Shown here in pieces: positions 22,380 to 33,849 of a stretch of DNA of 64,000 nt. Source of the DNA: Mallotus nudiflorus (taxonomy: Eukaryota; Streptophyta; Magnoliopsida; Malpighiales; Euphorbiaceae); assembly GCA_947683625.1 (NCBI GenBank), contig CANTUR010000278.1, positions 186,001 through 250,000 on the forward strand, written 5' to 3'. The first letter of the stretch is position 1; each line of letters opens with the position of its first letter. A program made the position numbers and the translations under genes. Below the pieces are notes generated by a model that saw nothing but the letters and a program-made list of their open reading frames with translations, made no database searches and was not told the origin of the DNA.

Positions 22380-25300
22380 GTAGTGGCGTAAGATGCAGCA
22401 CAAAAAATGTTCACAGCTACTAACTCATGCACATAAAAGAAGACTATAGAGACAATGGGCATTTAAAGAATAGAAGGTCCAACCTAATGCTAAGGTAAAA
22501 TTTAGGCCAAATGCTATAAAGGATCCACTTTCTAATAAAAAGGAGTCCATGATGCAAAAGGCTAAGGAAGGTGTCACCAAGTTGCATACTTAGGGGGCAA
22601 CTTCATTAGGAGAAACATAAGGGATCATCCTAGAAAATTCATCAGGAGTGGTAATTAATGCAATAATAATGGTTTTTCCAATTACTATTTACAACAAAAA
22701 TTCCCTTAATGTCTTCTTAATGGTAGATTCGATTAAAATACTGAGCTTTAAATAGGATTATTTGGCATAGGAATATATGAAAATGCTAAATCAGGTGGTT
22801 GAATATTACCTCCTTGATAAGTCTAAGAAAGGAGTCAAAGGGAGTGGAGCTGGAAATATTTCCCACTATATAGGAAAATAAAAGCTAAAAAATAAAATAA
22901 ATAACTGGCCTTTAGCTAGAAATTTGCCACTAGTTAGCAATATTTTTTTGGGGGGTTTTAAAAATTGGCTTGATAGCCATTATATTAAATAAATAAATTT
23001 TGAATTCTGCACATTTTAAGTGTGTTTCTATTTACTGTTACAAGTTTGAATTTTGGTGTGTTTCTATTTACTGTTGTTTGTCTCTAGTGTTTTTTCCTTT
23101 AGTGTGTGAAATAAGTGCTATGATATGATTCATGAAATTTCAGCAATATAATGGCTGAAAATATAATATTTTAGTAATACATGGCTATAGTGTATATGTG
23201 TGGTGTGATTAATAATGGAAAAGGTTAACTTAAAAATAGACAGGCAAATACAAAGCAATCCCCAAAAGACAAGTCAGTGGATTCATTTTCATTATCAAGA
23301 AAAGATGTTGACTGTTGCAAGAAGTTAATATACATTAAAATCCCTAAAGTGCATAGCAATAAAAACATATATAACAGACTATAAATTCCCAGGCAAGGAA
23401 ATAATAGACAAAAAGGCTAAATAATTAATTAGTTTGGCCATTAAATCAAATTTGCCTAGGAATGTGATTTACTATAGGAATATACATTATTTTGGCAATT
23501 GATTATTGTATGAAAACAAGTACACACAAAAATATAACTGTCAAATGATTGTGGTTTTAATAAGTCACATGCTGATTTATTTTGTTTGTGCTTTAAATGA
23601 GTGATATACTAAGCCATAGATGTTGGAATATACAGAATATGCATAGAAAATAAGCAAAACATATTTTTCCCCAAGAAAAATTAATTTGTTACTGTAAAAT
23701 TGAAGATGGATAAATGATGACCATCTAACAAACATTTTATTCGACTTGACACAAAATGAATTAAATAAATAAATTCCACAATAGAGGTTTTAATAAAATT
23801 TTGCTAAAAAAAATATAAAGAGGCATTGCAGAGAGGAGTAATAATGAGTTTTGGTCCATGTCCTTAAGACAAGAAAAGTCAGTATAGGTCAAGAATGAGC
23901 TTGACAAGATTATTTTAGCCTAAAAGGCTAAGATAATTCTTGCTTGAAACTTAAAATTACAAGAAAATTCATGATAAAGTTCTGTAATTTACTTAGGAGC
24001 TTTAATTAAATTTTAGGTCAAGAGAAATTCATTTTATCTTTATCAAACCCTGTTGAGAATGAAAGTTAGAAATTTAGCTTGATGAAATGCATTTTTAAGG
24101 CCTTAAGACCTCAGAGAAATTAATGACAAGCTATGATCTAAAATATGAAGATATGCTAAAAATTGCAACAATGTGGCCATGATTCATAAAATTGGCCTAC
24201 AAAACAATTATCAACTTAAGTTCATTAAATTTGGTTAAAAATATTTTTTGCAGTAGAGTAGCATTATAAGCCATGGAAATAATGGCTAAAGCTTAAACAT
24301 AAAGAAATATGGCACTTTAGAAGTTCACTAAAAGATTATCAAGGTAGGAATAAATTTTTGCCAAAAATAAAAGCAAGAGTTAGTTCAAATGTGCATTTTT
24401 CTTTTTAGCTTAAAGAGCAAAGAATAATATCTATTTTCCATAGTTCTTTTTTGGCACCTTATGCTAAAATAAAATAAGAGATTAAAGCCAAAAAATTCCT
24501 TTGACATTCAGTTAAGGTTTGGAAAAGACCAATTTTAAATGGCATTCTTTAAATTGATTAAGGCAAGAAAGCTTGGCCATCTTTATAAAGGGCCAACAAA
24601 ATTCCAAAAATAATAATTAGCCAAAGTTGGGCTAATTAAATTGCTGGCTAAAAGCAAAATATGGCTATTTTCTCTAAAGACACCCATGAGTGATCAAAGA
24701 AAACAAATTTTGGCAAAGTAAAGAGGTGCCCCATGTTCAAAAATAAATTGCCAAAATTCTTAGTTCGAAAAGCTAAACATGTAAATTTTGGCTAAAGAGA
24801 GAACAAGTATCTAGATGCCAACCCAAGTGCCAAAGTAGGTTGAAGCTAAAAGATAATTAAATTTGCTTTTTGACTTAAATAATTAGCATTAAGCTTATGA
24901 TCTTTAAGTCAAACATGCATGTGGCCATATTAAAAGCACAAGATTTTGGCAATGCTTAAAGAGGGAATAAAACCAAGAATGGATGTGGAGATTTTTAAAA
25001 GGAGAATTATCTTAAAGCCAAAATTTAAAACTCTTGAAAGAAGACTAATGGCTAACCAAAAGTTAAATATTTTGGTTAAATAAATTTGGTGTGCTTAAAT
25101 TCTTAGGGAAAATTAGTGAAATTACACAACATTGGCTAAGAACGTAATGCAAGTAAATCACAAGATTAAAGATGGCTAAGAGATGTGTAAATTTTTTATT
25201 AAAGTGAATGCATTTGTATTTTAGAATGTTAAGATTACTTTGGCATAAGTTGCTAAAATATACTCAAAGATCCAAAATTTTAAAAGATAGCTAATGGTGA

Positions 25301-27070
25301 ACCAAGAATTTTAATTTTTGGTTAAAGTTAAAATTGGCCATTTACTTCAAGTTCACCAACAAAATATTAAATGACTTGAATTATGACCTAACTCAAAATA
25401 TTTTAGGAACTTAACCCAAAATGGATTTTTTGTTAGATCTATGGTGGAGACAGAGGGCAAAGGCCAACAGGCCTGAGCCCAAGTGGGGTATGGTATGGAC
25501 TTGACTTGATTAGAGCAACTAGGTTTAGCGATTTTAAGAAAGCCTAAATTCAATGCAAAAAATTTTCAGCTAAAAGAACAAACTATACAAAAAATGCCAA
25601 TTATAATTTCTTGAAATAAAAGTGACTAATAAAAAATCAAAAATTAATTTTGGTTAAACAAAGAATTTGGACTTATAAAGCAAGCTAAAAGCTTTCAATA
25701 AAAAATGCAATAAAGGCTAAATTCTAAGAGTTATATTGGCATTTCTTATGGATAAATAAAGTTGTTTTGGCACTTGTTAAAATAAATTCAATTGATTTTG
25801 TTGGGAAAATTTCATATATATGGAGTGATAAAGTTTAGATGGCCAAAATTCATTAAAATTGCAAGTTTCCACTAAATTAAAGATTAACAATGAAATTTTA
25901 AAGGAAATCCCAAACTAAATTTTTTTTACCCTAAAGAATAAAAACACAGGATCTACTTCCAGAAGCATTGATAGAACACCATAAAGTCATAAAATTACAA
26001 AGAAATCTTTAATAAATACATTCAAATTAGAGTTGAATAAGGGGAAATCAAATTACCTTATTTAAATTTCTTCCTTGAACAAAACTTTAATGGAGTTTGT
26101 TGAGATTTTACTTGGAGAAGTGCTTTGATTCGAAATGTACAAGGGCTAGAAATGATGGCCATTTTGCTGAGGAAGTTGTAGCTCTGCTTTGTTGCTCATT
26201 GCATCTTGAGAAGGCAGTGGTGTTGCTACCATATGGTGCTATTATGTGGGACTAAGTAGTGACCTCTATTGCTCGCACTGCTAGCTGGTTGACAACTCGT
26301 AGAGGTGGCTTAGGTGGACAGTAAGCAGTGTTGGGTTGTGTAGCATTATGTTGCCTGCTATTATCTGTTGCATCGCAAAGAAGGGTAGCATCCCTGCTAC
26401 TCATGATGGTGGTCTGACGATGGCAGACCCCTACTGTTCGACGGAGCCGAGAGTTGTGGTGGTGATGAGATATTGTCTGCTGAAGGAGAGCTGACCGAAA
26501 GATGGGGAAAGAAAAGAAAAAAAAAGAAAAAAAAAAGAAGAGAAAATAAAGGGAAGAAATAATATTAATAAATAATAAATAATTTTTTGGAAAATCAAAG
26601 TTATAGGATTTTTAGCCATGGGAAAAGAATAAAATTAGTTATAATAGATTTTTGAGTAATTCAACGCTTGGGTATATTAATTTTGAAGGTGATTTAGGGG
26701 AAAATGAGCATAAATTAAAAAGATTTGTTGAGAGAATACATGAATTTCCTTCGAGAATTTGAGAAAATAATTGATTTTTCTCATTAAGTTTTTGCAAAAA
26801 TTCAAATTTGAATTTTTTGCAGAAGAAAGAGATGACTTGGATTGAGCTTGAAAGCCTAGGGAAGTGAATAGAAGTTCATAAAAGCTTGCAGACAAATTTT
26901 CTAAGACAAAAATTGGTGATGCCAATATTGGGTTTGTCTTTATGCTTCTCCTCACAACTTTTTGTTTATTGGGTCATTAAGCTCACCAAAATTTTATTTT
27001 ACATAATCAGGAGAAGAAGGTTTTTTATTTTATATGTAAATTAGCATTGGATTACCCAACCTAATTACAT
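22380..27070. other. Interior of LARD-like element, no recognisable genes
   Basis: About 4.7 kb without an ORF I can support. It is unusually rich in the words 'ggctaa', 'gccaaaa' and 'ttggc', especially 24000-25900. A less AT-rich island lies at 26130-26480. A few minus-strand frames of 62-92 codons near 25353-26955 match nothing I know and are probably chance. Confidence 0.5.
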
Positions 27071-27085
27071 GCGAGGGGCATTATT

Positions 27086-27774
27086 TGTGCCATATTTGAA
27101 ATTTTTTGCTAAACTAATAAGGCCATTAAATTAGTGGCTTAATTTATATTTTTGGCTAAAATATTAATCAATCTAATTTTATTAGGATTTTAAAGCCCAA
27201 ATTAATTACAAGTCCAACCCATAAGATAAAAAGATTTTAAAATTATTTAGAAGACTCTGGAGATTCTGGAATGCCTTAGGGAAAAAGATCAGCTTAGGGA
27301 TGAATGCATCTAAGAGGAGTTATGTGAATTAATTCATTTAGGAATGACATAGACTCTTGAGCTAGAGAATGAAGACACTTGAAGTTTCTAGAATTGCTAT
27401 TGAGGAATTAATAAACTAAGGAAAGAAGTAGCCTGTAAGTAAAAGAAGCCTATAAAAGTAAAGGAAAGATATATCAACATCAATATCCACTACATCTACA
27501 TCAATCTATGAATTTAGAATCATTAGCCAATCATTTTCTTTAGTTTATAATAGCACTGTCTACTTTAGTTTTTGTACTAAGCTCTCAAATCAATACAATT
27601 TCTCTTTTAATTATTCAAATGGTCTCTTTATTTTCAAGTTTCCATCTTTGAAATCCAAGCAAATTATGGTAAAGGAGCTTGGGAACCCATTTTTGTTTGA
27701 AGTCAAGTTAAAATTTTAAGGACTCACTCCTTTGGCACACTCGCAAAATCAATCAAAATAAAAAATACCCAACA
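27086..27774 (+). repeat. 3' LTR of the LARD-like element
   Basis: It starts TGTGCCATATTTG and ends CCAACA (TG..CA), partner of 20490-21174. A TATAAAAG box is at 27451-27458. Its last ~310 bp are present a third time in the downstream tandem duplication. Confidence 0.8.
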
Positions 27775-28360
27775 GAGGGATTTTTTGGTAATTGGTAGAA
27801 AGGTAGAGGGAGTTGAAAGAAAATAAAAAGGGAAGTTAGAGAGAAAGGGGGGGGGGGGGGAGATTTTTTAGGTAAATGGAAGAAGGAAGAGGGAAGTGGG
27901 AGAAGTAGGAGGAAGAAAGTGGAAGACACATCAATATCTACTACATCTACATCAATCTATAAATTTAGAATCATTAGCCAATCTTTTTCTTTAGTTCATA
28001 ACAACATTGTATACTTTAGTTTTTGTACTAAGCTCTTAAATCAATACAATTTATTTTTTAATTGCTCAAATGGTCTCTTTATTTTAAATTTCCATATCTA
28101 AAATCCAAGCAAATTGTGGTAAAGGAGCTTGGGAACCCATTATCATTTAAAGAAGTCAAGTTAAAATTTTAAGGACTTGCTCCTTTGGCACACTTGTAAA
28201 ACCAATCAAAACCAAAAATAGCCAACAAAGAGATTTTTTAGTAGTTGGCAAAAAGGTGGAGGGAGTTGAGAGAAAATAAAAAGAGAAGTTAGAGAGAATG
28301 GGGGGAGATTTTTTAGGTAAGTGGGAGAAGAAAAAGGGAAGTAGGAGAAGTAGGAGGAAG
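27466..28360 (+). repeat. ~450-bp tandem duplication of LTR end plus flank
   Basis: Unit one (27466-27915) holds the last ~310 bp of the 3' LTR plus ~140 bp of purine-rich flank. Unit two (27916-28360) repeats both in the same order. Landmarks are 445-451 bp apart, for example 'aaaggagcttgggaacccat' at 27671 and 28121. The flank starts after the LTR's CCAACA end, so the duplication happened after the element inserted. The difference in unit length is partly due to the G run (14 G at 27847-27860 against 6 in unit two). Confidence 0.88.
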
Positions 28361-28865
28361 GAGGATAATTTTTTGGAAAATAAAAAGGGGAGATCTCTAG
28401 GAAAGAAAAAAGGAGGAGAGGAGAATGAAGAAAAGAAAAGTGAAAGGAAGAGTTTCTATAAGAAAAAGGGAATTAAAAATAGGATTTTGGAAAAAAAAAA
28501 CTTTTATAGGAATATTTTTCTTGATTCTTCTAATTGATTTTTTTTATTAGGTTGATTTTCTTCTTTACTAGTTCTTATTTTTATTTTTTATTTTCATTTC
28601 AAAATTTTATTTAAAAATATATAAAGAGGAACCAAGTGCCTTCTCCCGAAAAAGCATCTACATCTATCCATCTTCTTTTTGCTTGTTAAAAGAAATTACT
28701 TTTATGGCACAATAATGCATAACATTGTTGCCTTTACGACTGAGCACGGTTCGATCCACTATGGGAATTTGAAAATCTTAAGAATTAAATTGAAAATCAG
28801 ATATTTAAAAATATTGAGTACTGGTACCAGAACTGAAACTAAAAATCTATGTCTTGTATTGTCAA
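28361..28865. other. Purine-rich then AT-rich stretch before the duplicated gene
   Basis: 28361-28500 is almost pure purine (a/g), giving long Lys/Glu/Arg-rich open frames that are not genes. The rest shows nothing recognisable. The promoter and first exon found upstream of the intact paralogue (49180-49239) are absent here. Confidence 0.5.
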
Positions 28866-29249
28866 TACAATTTGTTTTTATAAGTCACCCACCATAAATG
28901 TGATAAATTTTGCCATGTATTATTAGATGGAGAGATTCAAACTTGAAATCTCTCACAGTCCACACACCAAACACAATTTGAGAAGACTAATTGGATTATG
29001 CATGTGGCATATTTTAAACTTATTGTTCTTTTTTTTATACATCTAATGATTATTTGTTTATTAGCTAGCTTGTAACTCTAATTTTAGTTAACTGCATAAC
29101 TTTTAAATTTATTAGTATATTTTTATTGAGTAATTGTTATAATTTTTATGTTTTTCAAGTAATTAGTGAATAAATTCAATTTCAAGGTTATTCTTGATTT
29201 CCTTTCTATTCCCATGTTAATTTCACCTATATTGATCAAATGTAGGGTA

Positions 29250-29640
29250 ATGGCGGACGGTGGTTATGAATATGATATTGTTGGTTACGGGGATCAATCT
29301 GATTTTGGAGATGATTGTTATGGAGAATTTAATGATGTGGAAGAAGAGTATTACCAGCGGTCTGATGATGTTAAAGAGAATTACGAGAAATATGATGATG
29401 TTAAAGAGAATTATGAGCAATATGATGATGGGGAAAATGAGTATTTCGAGGGGTTTGATTACAAGGAAGAGGATTATTATGAGGGATTTGATGATGTAGA
29501 AGAAGAGAATTATGAGCAATTTGATGATGAGGAAGAGGAGTGTCCCGAGGGGTCTGATGATGGGGAAAATGCACATTATGAAGGAGTTGACTCTAAAAAA
29601 GAACATAGTTATAAAGAATTTAATGTTCAATCAAGCAAAA
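29250..29640 (+). pseudogene. Copy A first coding exon: expanded acidic Tyr-rich repeats
   Basis: The exon starts MADGGYEYDIVGYGDQSDFG, nearly the same as copy B. It then carries about eight rounds of a 10-13-residue acidic motif (DDVKENYE-x-Y/F, DYKEEDYYEGF, DDVEEENYEQF), against about three in copy B. Unspliced, the frame would stop at 29652. A GT donor is retained at 29641 in the same place as copy B. Extra repeat units are a clean difference between the copies and arose by in-frame duplication. The long open frame on the opposite strand is a mirror of the biased codons and not a gene. Confidence 0.75.
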
Positions 29641-29882
29641 GTCGTAAGAGTTAGAGAAGATGATTTTTTTTTGAAGCCGAGTTAGAGAAGATTCTATTTT
29701 CTGCACTGTTGTGTAATTTTTTGCCATTCATTTTTATTATTGATATTACATGGTGTTATTTGATGAATAGTTATGTTTCTTGTTTTTTTGTCAAAGAATA
29801 ATTATGTTTTTTTAACTCTAAAATGTCTGATTAATGGTACTAAATAGGTATGAGCTTTTATTTCAGCATTATTATCAGTAAC

Positions 29883-29915
29883 TAGCGTGAGGCCTATGCG
29901 ATGCGCGGCTGTTTA
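29883..29915 (-). other. Helitron-type 3' terminus (hairpin + CTAG)
   Basis: On the minus strand: a hairpin around the gccgcgcatcgcatagg core, then 'cctcacg', then CTAG and a flanking T. This matches the Helitron rule of a short hairpin 10-12 nt upstream of CTRR with insertion 5' to T. It marks exactly the point where similarity to the intron of copy B ends. Confidence 0.65.
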
Positions 29916-30307
29916 TTTTCTTGTAAAAATATTTTATTTTTACATATGAATGTAATTTGGATGCACATAAATGTAATTTAGTTTGAAAGAAGTGTGTAAT
30001 TCATAAATTGCAAAGAAACTTAAAAAAAATACTTCATAGTTAAATAGTTGAGTACAATCCTTGTAGTTATTGGTGCCTTACAATCGCCCATTTAGACCTA
30101 ATGGAAATTTGACTTATTTGTTATAAATAAGATTTCATTTAATTATGTGGAAATGTGGATCTTTTAATTGAAGTTAAATATTTTTTTTATTATATGTAAG
30201 TGGGAGTTAGGGAAAAAAATTATGTTGACAATAAATGTATATAATGTAGAAATTTTATTAAATATGTAGAAATTTTATGAAATTAGTAATTTATTAAATA
30301 AAATGAT

Positions 30308-30345
30308 CTAGCATGTCACCTGCACGATGCGCGAAAGATTATTTC
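30308..30345 (-). other. Second Helitron-like 3' terminus
   Basis: A related block (cgcgcatcgtgcagg, then tgacatg, then CTAG) lies about 425 bp inside the first. The next ~30 bases also resemble those behind the first end. The base after CTAG is A, not the expected T, so this is more likely an internal or older nested terminus. Confidence 0.45.
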
Positions 30346-30484
30346 ATGGTAAAAATATGTTATTTTAATAAGTTGAATGAAGTTAAATGTAAGAAATGCC
30401 TTTTGAATTTAGTGAGAAAATAATAAAACTTTGAAGTTTGTTGTTTCCTAATAAAAATTGGATAATTTCATCATTTACTAATAA

Positions 30485-30895
30485 AAGTAAAATTAAATTA
30501 ATTAAAATATAATTTTAATTTGATAGAAAGACTATTTCCTATTTTAATTAGGTTAACTTCTATTTTATTTGTTATAAAAATTAAATGAACTAAAATATAA
30601 TTGTAATTTAATTAAAAGTATGTTTACTATTTTAATTAGATTAACTTCTCTTTTATTTTTAATAAAAATTAAATTAACTAAAATATAATTCTAATTTAAT
30701 TGAAAGTATATTTTTTTATTTTAATTAGGATAACTTATATTTTATCTCTAACAAAATTAAATTAATTAAAATATAATTCTAATTTAATTGAAAGTATATT
30801 TTCTATTTTAATTAGGTTAGTTTATACTTTATCTATAATAAAAATGAAATTAGTTAACATATAATGTAATTTAATTAAAAGTAATTATGTTAATT
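30485..30895. repeat. 88-bp tandem array, five copies
   Basis: The word 'aaaatataat' (or close variants) recurs at 30504, 30592, 30680, 30768 and 30856, exactly 88 bp apart. Each is followed by 'taatttaattgaaagta' and 'ttttaattaggttaactt' variants. The constant period with many substitutions shows an old array with few indels. It lies near the Helitron 3' end. Confidence 0.85.
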
Positions 30896-31731
30896 TGTAT
30901 TTTAAAACAAACAATTGACCAAACAAAGGAAGAAATAAAAATAATTAGGCACCGCATGCAGCGTTGGAGTGCTGGGTACCACATGGAGCGCTGCAGTGCT
31001 AGAGCGTTAGGCTCTAAGGCCCACATGCTGTGCTTGTTATTTCAATTTGTCATTATAGAAGAAATTTCTTCTATATTTAGTTTATAACATCACTTGTAAT
31101 TTGAAATTATTGAAATTAAATTAAATAACTAATTAATAATTAATACAATGTAAATATTGTATTGGACCTTTAATTTTGTAGGAATAAAATAACTAAATTT
31201 CAAAAAGCATGGAAAAAAATTTTAGAACTTAATTATTTTAAAACACTATATCACACTTTTCTCAAATGAAATATGCTTCTCAGATAATAAGATAATTTAA
31301 ATTCATAATCAAATTGCCATTATTTCTTCCATTTAGGAACCCTCCATAGCCAAATGCCAAATACAAACAACATAAAATTAAATTTGTTTAAATATTTTTT
31401 TCCTTTAAAATAATGTAAAAATTATAACTATAGTAACATAACAAAAGGACTTCAAATTTTAAACAATCATATTCATTTTTATAACAACTTCCCTTTAATT
31501 CTACACTCCTATCCTAAGAGGTTTTCGCTCCTTTATGTCAATGTCTCCCCTTAGTATATGTTATACAAAAACAAAAGACACTTCTTAGTTGCTAGGAATC
31601 CAAATTGAAAGGTGTTTGTTTCTTCACTCTTTAAAAATTACTCAATTGCCTTAAAATGGTTACGGTTCTTAAATTACAAACACCTTGCATTTGTATGATA
31701 AAAATTATAGGTATTCAACACAGTAATATTA

Positions 31732-32179
31732 GGGGTGTGCAGAACTCGATCAACCCGAGTTAAGCTGGTTCTTGTTTTTAGACATTTGTAAATTTCGATC
31801 GAATAACTGATCGAACCAAAAACCAAATATCTAATATATATATGTATATAGTTAAAATATGTCAAAACCTTAGTTGTAGCAAAGTAATGAGTCTTCATTT
31901 ACTTATATCAAATGGTTCCGGTTCGAGTCCCAGTAGCCACATCCCCTTAATATTTTTTCCCATTGAAAAAATTCCTCAAAAAGTGAGGAAAATGTTCGAG
32001 TCCTATCTAACCACTAAAAATTATTTCTTTCTTTCTTTCTTTCTTTCTTTTATTGTATATATTATTTTAGTCGGTTATCTGAAATCCGACTGGGCACCTA
32101 CATAATATTATCAGTTTGGTTCGATTTTCAATTATTGAAAAATTTTCAAACCCGACCTAACTCGTTTGATGCACACCCC
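31732..32179. mobile_element. MITE with inverted termini, interrupted by a SINE
   Basis: Ends GGGGTGTGCA...(left) and ...TGCACACCCC (right) are perfect inverted repeats of 10 bases. Weaker inverted similarity continues inward (aactcg / cgagtt). TA stands on both sides, possibly a TA target duplication. Without the SINE the element would be about 240 bp. It encodes nothing. Confidence 0.6.
31861..32050 (+). mobile_element. tRNA-derived SINE
   Basis: A Pol III B box GGTTCGAGTCC at 31920-31930 follows an A-box-like TAGCAAAGTAATG at 31877-31889. The 3' end is a (TTTC)n run (32027-32050). Flanks 'gtatatagttaaaatat' (31844-31860) and 'gtatatattatttta' (about 32056-32070) are similar enough to be a decayed target duplication. 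Together these are the layout of plant SINEs mobilised by LINE enzymes. The family is unnamed. Confidence 0.55.
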
Positions 32180-32576
32180 TACACAATAAATCAAAGAATT
32201 AGAAAGTAAATGATACTTGGTTAAATTCTGATCGAATTTTACAGCAGCCCAACCTATAGTGGTTTCCTTCTTCAACCTTATTATTACAGCACGGGTCCTT
32301 TATTTGTATAACTGTTGTCCTAACAAAACCATAATTATTTTTGGAAATAGTATGTATTAACAAATCAATTTAGCACTATTGCAATAAGACTGCATTCGAT
32401 AACACAACTAATCATCAGCAGTCTTCCACCATGATATACCTTTACCAACTTAACTGTTGTCCTTTAACCTTCATTGGAATATGTATGTGGTGTATGCTGT
32501 TATGACTTATTTCAAGTTCAAATAATGGTTGTTCCCTACAAATTCTTGCACTTTTATACAAAGGGGATTGTTTAAC

Positions 32577-32720
32577 AACCTTCCATTTTCCATCACTTGT
32601 ACGTTTTCTAACTCAAATAACATACACCCACTCACAATTAAGGACATGAACCTTTCATTTTCCATCACTTGTATGTTTTCTAATTGAAATAACATACACT
32701 CACTCGCAATTAAAAATACC
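32577..32720. repeat. 72-bp tandem duplication
   Basis: The segment starting 'aaccttccattttccatcac' at 32577 is repeated from 32649 with a handful of changes. It produces an internally repeated minus-strand frame that I do not regard as a gene. Confidence 0.85.
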
Positions 32721-33331
32721 AACAACTAACATTACCTAAGAAATATAGAAAGTGCCACATGGCAGTAAGGACATGAGGTGGAACAATTCATAAAGTTAGT
32801 TATTATATATTTACAAGCACAAAAAATACAATATGCATTAAAGAAGCAATAATAAACATCAACTCAACATTAAATCAAATGGGTCTCAAAATCCCAATAA
32901 CATATAACAATTTAGCCACTCATGGCTAAATAAAACAATATTCAATATTCAATATTCAATTAAAATAGAAAGAGAAATGTTATCCAAGAAGCTTGAATCA
33001 ACAAATGGGTCTCCTTTTTTAGCTTCTTTTTCTCCTCTTTCTTCTTCTCTCTCCTTGCTTAGCTGGTATGTCCTTCCTTGTGAGTGTGCATGTAAAAGTT
33101 ATTATCCCCTTTACAATACATGTCTTTATATCCTCTTAGCATCTTCTAGAATATGTCCTTTTACCTCTCTTAGATTTCTTCTTTTAAAAGGTACACATCA
33201 GCATGTTCTTTGCTAGAAACGCACTACCCGTGATAGTGCATAAGTCGCGCTCATGGCAAAAGGGCCTTTAGTGAAAAGGGTCATGATCATTCTTAAGTCA
33301 GCACTCATGATAGAAGCTTAGGCTAAGGAAG

Positions 33332-33347
33332 ATACGTGATCACGTAT
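33332..33347. other. Perfect 16-bp palindrome with ACGT cores
   Basis: ATACGTGATCACGTAT is a perfect inverted repeat containing two ACGT cores, as bound by bZIP factors. It lies in a locally GC-richer block (33210-33430) of unknown origin. No gene start is nearby, so a regulatory role is unsupported. Confidence 0.5.
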
Positions 33348-33555
33348 GCAACCACGATCGCAAAAGACTCAGCATCACTTGGGGCTAGCATCTGTACATT
33401 ATCGCAATCGTGCTTTAGGCTGCAATCATAATAATGAGTCTACTCTACTGCACTTCTTCTCTTTTCTTGTAAATGATTTACCATACTAAATTCTATAAGA
33501 AATGTATAAATATATGCAAATTAATGTCTTAAAACAATACGCAATTTGACACTAA

Positions 33556-33745
33556 CATACATTGTTCTACTTTTGGCTCATACTTGGACTAAAGCTCCTT
33601 GGCTTGAGGTTCATATTTAGTGTAAAGAGTTTTTGCCAACCCAAAAACAATTTCCTTAACACCAATATGCTGCACTTTAGAAGCTACAACTCTAGCAACC
33701 ACTGTGGCCTCTTGAGCTACTGAATAGCTTGGAAGAGACATCTGC
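33556..33745 (-). pseudogene. Captured REF/SRPP (small rubber particle / stress-related protein) exon fragment
   Basis: The translation YSVAQEATVVARVVASKVQ continues through GLAKTLYTKYEPQAKEL, then a stop, then SKYEPKVEQCM. This is the conserved core of the REF/SRPP family of lipid-droplet and rubber-particle surface proteins, with the typical repeated KYEPxAKEL. An in-frame TAG replaces a Tyr codon between the two repeats. Only this part of the ~230-aa family is present. It lies nearest to the Helitron 3' end of the captured pieces and is in the same orientation as the kinase exons. Confidence 0.7.
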
Positions 33746-33849
33746 TTCATAAATAGGGACACATGCCAATTCAAATTTATGATTAATTCATCAACTTACA
33801 AACATAAAAACATTATCAATTTTAGTTCAATCACAATTGTTACAATTAT

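Larger units (their letters stand above)
20490..27774 (+). mobile_element. Old LTR retrotransposon without pol (LARD-like)
   Basis: Two related direct repeats of about 687 bp (20490-21174 and 27086-27774) bound a 5.9-kb interior. A PBS-like block follows the left copy and a purine-rich PPT-like block (gaggggcatta) precedes the right copy. This fixes the orientation as plus. The interior holds a fragment resembling a gag start but no recognisable protease, RT or integrase, so it would need enzymes from another element. Flanks GTGCT and GAGGG do not form a target duplication. The LTR copies differ at many positions, so the insertion is much older than the gypsy element at 71-7264. Confidence 0.8.

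Noticed and set aside
28298..28537. 79-codon Lys/Glu/Arg-rich frame
   Set aside because: Purine-run artefact in the flank of the tandem duplication.
29223..29630. 135-codon antisense frame opposite the acidic exon
   Set aside because: A mirror of Asp/Glu/Tyr codon bias (gives Ile/Leu/Phe-rich text); a similar mirror exists at 49838-50089.
31876..31935. Possible tRNA gene (A and B boxes)
   Set aside because: No cloverleaf or anticodon stem can be drawn; the (TTTC)n tail and flanking repeats fit a SINE.
32507..32725. 72-codon minus-strand frame with internal repeat
   Set aside because: Explained by the 72-bp DNA duplication; no family similarity.
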